Shown one piece after another: positions 1-5,503 of a DNA stretch of 12,554 nucleotides (the first letter of the stretch is position 1; every line of letters begins with the position of its first letter). Both the position numbers and the translations under genes were made by a program. The notes below the pieces were generated by a model. That model saw only the letters and a list, made by a program, of their open reading frames with translations, searched no databases and had not been told where the DNA came from. Source of the stretch: CAZFQD01 sp964520885 (GTDB taxonomy: Bacteria; Bacillota; Clostridia; Oscillospirales; SIG519); contig CAZFQD010000062.1 of NCBI GenBank assembly GCA_964520885.1, positions 1 through 12,554 of the forward strand. Direction: 5' to 3'.

Positions 1-1
1 A

Positions 2-685
2 AAAATACCTTATTTAGAGGTTTTTGTCAATGGATGCATGTATATTTCTAAAAGAGAATATATTTCTGAATTACATAAAATAGAAGAACATTATAGAAAT
101 GCAGAAAAAACAATTGTTGTAAAGAATGGCTTTGCAACACTTGCCGACGATGTTTATATTGGTAATTTTGAATTTAATGAATTGGTAATTGACATTTTCA
201 AAGCCTCAACTGCAAAATGGAAAAAATGTATCTTCCCATATAATAGAGACGGTTCACCAATAGATATTGAAATAATGAAAAAGCACAAAGATTTATTTTC
301 TTATCTATTTAAAAATAAAGAAATATTAGAAAAACGAGATATTGAAGACAAAGAAAAATGGTTCTTATTTGGAAGAACTCAAGCCATTAAGGATGTTTTT
401 GTCAACAAAATATCTATAAATACGACTATTAAAGATATAAATAGTATTAAAATTGAAGTTGTTCCTGCTGGAAAAGGAGTTTACAGTGGATTATATATTT
501 TGACAAATTATTCTTTTGATGAAATTTGCAAAACAATTAAAAGTAGTGAGTTTATAGAGTATTTAAAGTTATTAAAAAATTATAAAAGTGGCGGATATTA
601 TTCGTTTTCATCAATAGAATTAGCAAAGTTTTTATCTTATAAATTAGAGGAGGTCAAATATGAACAATTGCAACTTTTTGCATAA
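2..685 (+). CDS. DNA adenine methyltransferase, C-terminal part (5' partial)
   Basis: The reading frame is open to the first base of the window, so the gene starts upstream and only about the last 227 residues are seen. The ATG at 38 is internal. The visible part resembles the C-terminal target-recognition region of gamma-class N6-adenine methyltransferases (Eco57I/TaqI type). It opens with PYLEVFVNGCMYISKRE, has WFLFGRTQAIKD in the middle, then GKGVYSGLYIL, and ends with SGGYYSFSSIELAKFLSYKL. The SAM-binding motif and the catalytic NPPY box would lie upstream and cannot be checked. The family role is to methylate adenine in a specific site and protect it from the partner nuclease. The next gene overlaps by 26 bases and looks like that nuclease, which supports the assignment. 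Which residues read the target, and the site itself, cannot be told. Confidence 0.72.
   Translation, partial: KIPYLEVFVNGCMYISKREYISELHKIEEHYRNAEKTIVVKNGFATLADDVYIGNFEFNELVIDIFKASTAKWKKCIFPYNRDGSPIDIEIMKKHKDLFSYLFKNKEILEKRDIEDKEKWFLFGRTQAIKDVFVNKISINTTIKDINSIKIEVVPAGKGVYSGLYILTNYSFDEICKTIKSSEFIEYLKLLKNYKSGGYYSFSSIELAKFLSYKLEEVKYEQLQLFA
646..653 (+). promoter_or_regulatory. Ribosome binding site inside the methyltransferase gene
   Basis: AGAGGAGG lies six bases before the ATG at 660, within the last codons of the methyltransferase gene. It fixes the start of the downstream nuclease gene and implies that the two genes share a transcript. Confidence 0.75.
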
Positions 686-1373
686 TATAGGAAGTTTTTT
701 TATTAAGTGTTTGCAAACCCACTCTCGAAGCAATGAGAAATTAAAAATTTTACATAGCTCTATCGCAAAGGATATATCTGAAAAATTAGGTGATGAATAT
801 ATTATTAAATCATTGGGACTTGGCGAAGGAAGAGAGGGCAAATTAAAAGGTAGGTATTTTGAAAAAACAGTAGATATTTTAATTTCAAAAGATGATGAGG
901 CACTTGCTGGAGTAGGTGTAAAATTTGTAATGAATAATTATGCACAAAACTCAAACAATTATTTTGAAAATATGTTGGGGGAAACTGCAAATATTCGTTG
1001 TAATGGAAAAGCATATTTCCAAATAATAATTATTCCCGATGAAATGCCTTATTATAAGCAAAAAGGGGAGATTTCAAAATGGGAAACTATAACTAAGCAT
1101 AATATTGATAAATATATTGCATTGTCAAAGGATGATACTGGTAGATTTTTGCATACACCCTTAAAAACATTGCTTTACATTATTAAATTGCCTATCTGTG
1201 ATAAGGCATTAATCAAAACAAAAAAAGCCTATAATAATTACTACATAAAACTTAAAAAGAATATTGTAGTTATTGAATCAGACAACATAGCGGGAGATTT
1301 TGGAAATGAAATTATTCTTAATGATTATGAAAAATTTATTGAAAAAATAGTTTATTATATAAAAAGCATGTAA
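660..1373 (+). CDS. Probable type II restriction endonuclease
   Basis: This 237-residue protein is encoded directly after, and overlapping, a DNA methyltransferase, the usual layout of a type II restriction-modification operon. Its core resembles a PD-(D/E)xK nuclease: a basic, glycine-rich stretch (GLGEGREGKLKGRYFEKT, residues 53-70), then VDILIS with D72, and about 15 residues later GVGVKFV with K88. A very polar block follows (MNNYAQNSNNYFENMLGE, residues 91-108) that looks like a conserved functional segment. The canonical acidic residue two places before the lysine is Gly86 here, so the metal-binding set may use E108 or another acid. The expected role is to cleave unmethylated DNA at the site the partner enzyme modifies. 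I cannot name the prototype enzyme or the recognition site. No signal peptide or membrane segment is seen. Confidence 0.6.
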   Translation: MNNCNFLHNIGSFFIKCLQTHSRSNEKLKILHSSIAKDISEKLGDEYIIKSLGLGEGREGKLKGRYFEKTVDILISKDDEALAGVGVKFVMNNYAQNSNNYFENMLGETANIRCNGKAYFQIIIIPDEMPYYKQKGEISKWETITKHNIDKYIALSKDDTGRFLHTPLKTLLYIIKLPICDKALIKTKKAYNNYYIKLKKNIVVIESDNIAGDFGNEIILNDYEKFIEKIVYYIKSM

Positions 1374-1418
1374 ATTTATAATAAAGCCATATAAAAGCTT
1401 CTGTTTTTGGGAGGATTT

Positions 1419-2351
1419 ATGAATACGATAGAAATTAAAAATATTGATGAGTATCTAAATTTGATTAGCAAAATAAATAATAAAGCTAAAAATTCATTTC
1501 CAAATAGCACTCCATATTATAGAGGACAGGCAAATAATAAATGGGCATTGATGCCTAAAATAGCACGAAGCCAACGAAGCCAAATTAATGAAACTAAATT
1601 AATAAAAAAGATAATGAATATGCACCCTACAGAATTTGAAGGTTTGAACTATTTTAATATTTTAGCCAAATTGCAACATTTCGGAGCACCAACAAGACTG
1701 CTTGATTTTACAGAAAATCCATTTATAGCTTTATTTTTTGCTTGTAAAAACGATAAGTATGAAAATGAAGATGGCGAAATATTTTTTACTATTAAAGATG
1801 ATTTAGAAATAAGAAATAGTCAAAGCTTTGAAACAAATTTAATGTCATTTTTATCTTTTTGTGGTATATATGATTTAATTGCTTATTGTATTAGACCTAA
1901 AAAGTTATCTTTTACTCATTTTAGCGAAGCAATTTATTTATCAAATTCATATTTATTAAGTAGTTTTATTGCAATAAAAGAATACTTAAAAAACATTAAT
2001 AAATCATTTATTAATGAAGTTTATTCAAGGATAATTGATTATAAATTAGTTTTACCTGAAATGTTAAATGAAAGATTAATTAGACAAAAAGGCCTATTTT
2101 TATTATGTTCTAACAAAATTGAAACTATTATTGAAAATGATAATATGGTAGATTTTTTTATAGAAGAAACTCTTGAAGATTTAAAAGAAAAAATAATTAA
2201 TAAAATGGAAATGAAAATTATTATTAAAAGTTGTGGAAAACAAAAATTATTAGAACAGCTTAATTTAATGGGAATAAATAGATTGTTTTTATTTCCGGAC
2301 CTTCAAAATTCTATAGAACAAATTGTTTTAGATATAAATTGTATTGATTAA
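1419..2351 (+). CDS. FRG-domain protein
   Basis: This 310-residue protein carries the FRG domain. Near the N-terminus is the signature YYRGQ (residues 33-37), then KLQHFGAPTRLLDFTENP (about 84-101) and the hydrophobic run FIALFFAC. Near the C-terminus are RQKGLFLL and GINRLFLFPDLQ, which resemble the family's closing motifs, so the protein looks full length. FRG proteins are widespread in bacteria and phages and often sit in defence or mobile regions; their biochemistry is not settled to my knowledge, so I give no reaction. The ATG at 1419 is preferred over the in-frame TTG at 1407 because GGGAGG (1409-1414) lies just ahead of the ATG and overlaps the TTG. The gene starts 45 bases after the nuclease gene on the same strand and could be cotranscribed with it. 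Confidence 0.8.
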   Translation: MNTIEIKNIDEYLNLISKINNKAKNSFPNSTPYYRGQANNKWALMPKIARSQRSQINETKLIKKIMNMHPTEFEGLNYFNILAKLQHFGAPTRLLDFTENPFIALFFACKNDKYENEDGEIFFTIKDDLEIRNSQSFETNLMSFLSFCGIYDLIAYCIRPKKLSFTHFSEAIYLSNSYLLSSFIAIKEYLKNINKSFINEVYSRIIDYKLVLPEMLNERLIRQKGLFLLCSNKIETIIENDNMVDFFIEETLEDLKEKIINKMEMKIIIKSCGKQKLLEQLNLMGINRLFLFPDLQNSIEQIVLDINCID

Positions 2352-2357
2352 TGTAGT

Positions 2358-2391
2358 GGTTGCCGCCCACGGCGACCTTAGTAAAAGTCGC
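2358..2391 (+). promoter_or_regulatory. GC-rich hairpin(s) between the FRG gene and mntA
   Basis: GGTTGCCG (2358-2365) pairs with CGGCGACC (2370-2377) across a CCCA loop: eight pairs, one of them G-T. Sixteen of these twenty bases are G or C, in DNA that is otherwise strongly AT-rich. A second, weaker stem, GCGAC (2372-2376) with GTCGC (2387-2391), shares an arm with the first, so the two cannot form together. No T-run follows, so it is not a classical terminator. It lies 7 bases after the FRG stop and ahead of the mntA ribosome binding site. Its function is unknown; a leader control element or a remnant of inserted DNA are options. Confidence 0.45.
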
Positions 2392-2413
2392 AAATCAGTT
2401 TGGAGAAACCAAA

Positions 2414-2788
2414 ATGAAACTAAACCCTTTAATTGCCAATAAAATTAAAGAAATAGCATTAAAATATCAAGACATTGAAAAAATCGTCTTGTTTGGTTCT
2501 CGTGCAAGAGAAGATAATAGAAACACAAGTGATATTGATTTGGCAGTATTTACAAATGATAGTAAGGACGAAGCCTTTATTAGAAACGAAATAGATGAAC
2601 TTGATACTTTACTCAAAATTGATGTTGTAATGGTAAACGACAAAATCGACCCAAAATTAACCGAAAACATTTTAAAAGAGGGGGTGATTTTAATGCAAAA
2701 AAACAGTAATAAAATTGAAAAATTTTTAAATGCATATATAAGATTAAAAGAGGCAATCACTCAATATAACGAGAAAAAAATGATTTAA
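2414..2788 (+). CDS. mntA: MNT-type nucleotidyltransferase (MntA-like antitoxin)
   Basis: The minimal nucleotidyltransferase domain shows the exact GSx10DxD signature: G28-S29, then D40-I41-D42, with a third acid at D70 in KIDVVMV. In MntA-HepT systems the MntA enzyme transfers AMP to a tyrosine of the HEPN toxin and silences it; that is known for the family and inferred here. The domain proper ends near KEGVILMQK (residues 88-96). Residues 94-124 are not MNT sequence but the start of the HepT protein, because no stop separates the two and the frame ends at TAA 2786-2788. The ATG at 2414 has GGAG eight bases upstream; the frame also opens from a TTG at 2360 inside the GC-rich hairpin, with no ribosome binding site. 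The catalytic residues are intact, so the enzyme is probably active. Confidence 0.82.
   Translation: MKLNPLIANKIKEIALKYQDIEKIVLFGSRAREDNRNTSDIDLAVFTNDSKDEAFIRNEIDELDTLLKIDVVMVNDKIDPKLTENILKEGVILMQKNSNKIEKFLNAYIRLKEAITQYNEKKMI
2678..2695 (+). promoter_or_regulatory. Internal ribosome binding site and original hepT start
   Basis: GAGGGGGTG (2678-2686) lies just ahead of the ATG at 2693. The ATG opens MQKNSNKIEKFLNAYIRLKEA, which matches the usual beginning of HI0074-type HEPN proteins. This is probably where hepT translation starts, inside and in frame with the mntA open frame. Confidence 0.6.
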
Positions 2789-3078
2789 TGAGAGATGGAT
2801 TAATAAGAAGATTTGAATTTACTTGTGAACTTGCTTGGAAGGCATTAAAGGTAAAATTAATGGATTTGGGGTATTCAGAAATTAATGGACCAAAACCTAT
2901 TTTAAAGGAAGCTTTTGCTAATGGACTTATTGAAAACCAAGACAAATGGATTATAATTATTAACGATAGAAATTTAACCTCACACATTTATGATGAGCAA
3001 ACAGCAATTGAAATTAGTGAAAGAATTATTAATGAGCATTTTTGCGAAATTGAAAAATTAGCAATTAAATTAAAATAA
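2693..3078 (+). pseudogene. hepT: HepT-like HEPN toxin (HI0074 family), split by a -1 frameshift
   Basis: Two pieces together form one HI0074-type (nucleotidyltransferase substrate-binding, HEPN) protein of about 128 residues, the normal family length. The first (2693 to about 2780) is read in the mntA frame; the second follows in the -1 frame as KNDLMRDGLIRRFEFTCELA. The break falls in or next to seven A (2774-2780); one more A would restore a single frame. The second piece keeps the toxin motif Rx4HxY as RNLTSHIY (3-letter core residues R61, H66 and Y68 of the downstream frame) and the family block KPILKEAFANGL. HepT proteins are RNases silenced by AMP addition to the motif tyrosine. Options are a real inactivating mutation, slippage-controlled expression, or a sequencing error in the homopolymer. 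The good conservation after the break argues against long decay. Confidence 0.7.
2788..3078 (+). CDS. Downstream open frame of the split HepT gene
   Basis: This 96-residue frame holds most of the HEPN domain, including the Rx4HxY motif, but lacks the first helix, which lies in the mntA frame. Its ATG overlaps the mntA stop (TAATG, 2786-2790), so it could be translated by re-initiation. There is no good ribosome binding site of its own; the nearest purine stretch (GAG, 2771-2773) is 14 bases away. If made alone, it would be an N-truncated HEPN protein of doubtful folding. Confidence 0.55.
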   Translation: MRDGLIRRFEFTCELAWKALKVKLMDLGYSEINGPKPILKEAFANGLIENQDKWIIIINDRNLTSHIYDEQTAIEISERIINEHFCEIEKLAIKLK

Positions 3079-3105
3079 AATATATTTAAAATGAGGGGAA
3101 TTTAT

Positions 3106-3921
3106 ATGAGTAAAAAGAAAAGGAAAAACGCAAATTACAAACAAAGCAACAAGGCAGTTAGTCAAACCAAAAAAAGCATATTTAGTTTGAAGGTAATTAT
3201 ACCAGCAGTAGTAATATTAGCAATTATTACTGTTTGTTTAGTAGTTTTTGTTAAATGCGATGCAAAACAGGTAAAAACATCTTCAAATCAATCTTCTTCA
3301 ATTTCTTCTTTGCTACCAATAAATTTATTGCCTCAATTTGAAAAGCCAAAGGTTGGCGAAGAAATTGCAATAATGACCGTTAAGGATTATGGAATAATTA
3401 AGCTGATGTTTTTTAAGAAGGAAGCACCAAAGGCAGTGGAAAATTTTATTACCCATTCTAAAAATGGATATTATAACGGACTTACCTTCCATAGAATAAT
3501 GAATGATTTTATGATTCAAGGGGGAGACCCAGAAGGCAACGGAACAGGCGGACAAAGCATTTGGAATAAACCTTTTATTGATGAATTTTCACCTAATTTA
3601 AGGAATTTTAAAGGAGCCTTATGTATGGCTAATTCAGGGCCAAACACTAACGGAAGTCAGTTTTTTATAGTGCAAGCAGATAACAAAAATATAAATGACG
3701 CTTCACTTTTACAAGCAGAACAAACAAATAGTTTAACCTATCAGAGCATTATTAAAGATAAATATAAAGAGGTTGGCGGAACTCCTTGGCTTGATAATAA
3801 ACACACTGTTTTTGGTCAAGTTTTAGAGGGTATGGATATTGTTGATAAAATTGCTTTAACCGATGGCAATTCACCTAATAAAGTAATAATTGAAAAGATT
3901 GAAATAGTCGTCTACGAGTAA
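3106..3921 (+). CDS. Membrane-anchored cyclophilin-type peptidyl-prolyl isomerase
   Basis: The 271-residue protein starts with a lysine-rich segment (residues 2-29), then one hydrophobic segment (about 29-49), a serine-rich linker and a cyclophilin domain (about 85-271). This suggests an N-in membrane anchor with the enzyme outside the cell membrane, where it would speed proline isomerisation during protein folding. Catalytic and binding residues are present: R130 in FHR, F135-M136-Q138 in FMIQGGD, Q185 and F187 in NGSQFF, W228 and H233. A roughly 35-residue insertion separates the SQFFIV strand from the W228 region. C51 follows the hydrophobic segment, but FVKC is not a lipobox, so a lipoprotein is unlikely. 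ATG 3106 is chosen over 3091 because GAGGGG (3093-3098) sits seven bases before it. It probably marks the end of the defence cluster. Confidence 0.9.
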   Translation: MSKKKRKNANYKQSNKAVSQTKKSIFSLKVIIPAVVILAIITVCLVVFVKCDAKQVKTSSNQSSSISSLLPINLLPQFEKPKVGEEIAIMTVKDYGIIKLMFFKKEAPKAVENFITHSKNGYYNGLTFHRIMNDFMIQGGDPEGNGTGGQSIWNKPFIDEFSPNLRNFKGALCMANSGPNTNGSQFFIVQADNKNINDASLLQAEQTNSLTYQSIIKDKYKEVGGTPWLDNKHTVFGQVLEGMDIVDKIALTDGNSPNKVIIEKIEIVVYE

Positions 3922-3939
3922 ATTGCATTGTGCAATTTA
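3919..3939. other. Inverted repeat over the cyclophilin stop codon
   Basis: TAAATTGCA (3919-3927) and TGCAATTTA (3931-3939) are perfect inverted copies around TTG. The nine-pair AT-rich stem includes the stop codon. No T-run follows, so it is at best a weak terminator; it also overlaps the -35 region of the next promoter and could be a binding site. Confidence 0.4.
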
Positions 3940-3956
3940 TGTAAATATGTTATTAT
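3928..3956 (+). promoter_or_regulatory. Candidate promoter for the c-di-GMP protein and recD2
   Basis: TTGTGC (3928-3933), a 17-base spacer and TATTAT (3951-3956) form a SigA-like promoter. A TG at 3948-3949 gives an extended -10 (TGTTATTAT). Transcription would start near 3963 and cover the signalling gene and recD2. Confidence 0.5.
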
Positions 3957-4033
3957 ATACTAAAATTATGTTTAGGTAAAAAATGGAGGACTTTTTTGGT
4001 TGGTTTAAAGTAAAATGTGAGGAATGGTGTTTA

Positions 4034-5494
4034 ATGAGCGAGAAAACTTTGCTGGAAAAAGAAATTATTAATCAAATGCTAAGCGATAATATTTTTGAAC
4101 AACAAGCAAATGAAGATGAATTAGAAAGCATATTAAATTCTATTCCTGTATTCTTTTTTCATAAAAATTTGGATGGGAAATATCTGAGAGTTAATAAGTC
4201 TTTTGTTAAATTTTTCAATATTAACTTAAAAGACATAATTGAAAAAAAAGATAGTGAAATTTTTTCTAAAGAATTTACAAAAGTTTTAACTATGCATGAC
4301 AATGAAGTTCTTACAAGCGGGAAAACAATGAATTATTTAGCAGAATTCACAAAGAAAGACAAAAAATATTGGGTTAGAATTTATAAGTCTTGTCATAAAA
4401 ATTTAAATAAAGACAAACTTGGCATTATTGGCTTTGCTATTGATGTAACAGAGGAAAAGTTAAAGGAGGACAAAATAACATATTTAAGTTATTACGATAA
4501 GTTGACAGGTATTTTCAATAGAGCATATTTTGAGGAAAAGTTTTTAGAAAATATTCCACAAAAAAAACTCCCTATTTCAATAATGTTGGGAGATTTAAAT
4601 GGCTTAAAACTCGCTAATGATATTTTTGGGCATTCACAAGGAGATTTATTGCTAATTGAAGTGGCAAATATTTTAAAGCATTGTTGCCCGGATGATTCCG
4701 TTATTTCAAGGTGGGGTGGCGATGAATTTGCTGTTCTGATTTACAATTGTAATGATAATATGTTACACGAAATAAAGTTAAGCATTGAAAATAGATGTAT
4801 TAGAAAAAGCAAACCAACTTTAATAATAAGCATAGCTTTAGGTGCGGTTACATTAAAATCGTTAACTATTGATTTTGGCTTAGTTATTAGAGAAGCCGAG
4901 GATAGAATGTATCGTAATAAGTTAATGGAAAGAAAAAGTTTAAGGCATAATATGATTTCTTCCTTAGAAATTGCTCTTTCAGAAAAAAGCCATGAAACAG
5001 AAGCACATACTCGCAGAGTTAGAGAACTTTGCATCAAAATGGGGCAAAAATTAAGTATGAACGATGATGAATGTAATGAATTAGAGTTGTTGGCTACTTT
5101 GCATGATGTTGGAAAGGTAGGCATTCCAGATTGGATATTGGAAAAACCCGGCAAATTAGATGATGAAGAATGGATAACTATGAAAAAGCATCCCGAAATT
5201 GGATATAGAATTGCTGAGTCCTCGCCAGAAATGGCTCATGTGGCTTTAGCTATATATTCTCATCACGAGCATTATGATGGAAAAGGCTATCCAAGGGGAT
5301 TAAAGGGAATTGAAATTCCTGTTTCTGCAAGAATTTTGTCTATTGTGGACTCTTTTGATGTTATGACACATAATCGTCCATATAAAAAAGCGGTACCGAA
5401 AACAGATGCAATTAATGAAATACAAAAATGCTCAGGCACACAATTCGACCCATTTTTTGTTTGCGAATTTATTGATATAATTTGTGCATCTTGA
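4034..5494 (+). CDS. PAS-GGDEF-HD-GYP c-di-GMP signalling protein
   Basis: Three domains lie in a row (486 residues from this start): a PAS-like sensor (about 31-141, ILNSIPVFFFHKNLDGKYLRV to FAIDVTEE), a GGDEF diguanylate cyclase (151-299) and an HD-GYP phosphodiesterase (308-483). The cyclase signature GGDEF (228-232) is exact, with DKLTGIFNR and DLNGLKLANDIFGHSQGD ahead of it. The HD-GYP part has LHDVGKVGIPD (HD at 357-358) and HHEHYDGKGYP (GYP at 418-420). Both catalytic halves therefore look competent, and the protein may both make and degrade c-di-GMP. No RxxD inhibitory site is seen before GGDEF. There is no membrane segment, so it is probably cytosolic. ATG 4034 has GAGGA ten bases upstream; an alternative in-frame ATG at 3983 has only AGG. 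Its stop codon forms part of the recD2 ribosome binding site. Confidence 0.92.
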   Translation: MSEKTLLEKEIINQMLSDNIFEQQANEDELESILNSIPVFFFHKNLDGKYLRVNKSFVKFFNINLKDIIEKKDSEIFSKEFTKVLTMHDNEVLTSGKTMNYLAEFTKKDKKYWVRIYKSCHKNLNKDKLGIIGFAIDVTEEKLKEDKITYLSYYDKLTGIFNRAYFEEKFLENIPQKKLPISIMLGDLNGLKLANDIFGHSQGDLLLIEVANILKHCCPDDSVISRWGGDEFAVLIYNCNDNMLHEIKLSIENRCIRKSKPTLIISIALGAVTLKSLTIDFGLVIREAEDRMYRNKLMERKSLRHNMISSLEIALSEKSHETEAHTRRVRELCIKMGQKLSMNDDECNELELLATLHDVGKVGIPDWILEKPGKLDDEEWITMKKHPEIGYRIAESSPEMAHVALAIYSHHEHYDGKGYPRGLKGIEIPVSARILSIVDSFDVMTHNRPYKKAVPKTDAINEIQKCSGTQFDPFFVCEFIDIICAS

Positions 5495-5497
5495 GGA
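5492..5497 (+). promoter_or_regulatory. recD2 ribosome binding site overlapping the upstream stop
   Basis: TGAGGA contains the TGA stop of the signalling gene and serves as Shine-Dalgarno site six bases before ATG 5504, which implies translational coupling. Confidence 0.7.
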
Positions 5498-5503
5498 TAT
5501 ATA

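Noticed and set aside
1395..1400. AAGCTT palindrome (also near 2909) as a hint to the restriction site
   Set aside because: Short palindromes are expected by chance, and the nuclease does not resemble HindIII.
2360..2413. Upstream TTG start for mntA
   Set aside because: It lies inside a GC-rich hairpin without a ribosome binding site; ATG 2414 has GGAG at good spacing and fits the family's N-terminus.
3155..3260. Lipoprotein signal in the cyclophilin
   Set aside because: The cysteine after the hydrophobic segment is preceded by FVK, not a lipobox, so a simple membrane anchor fits better.
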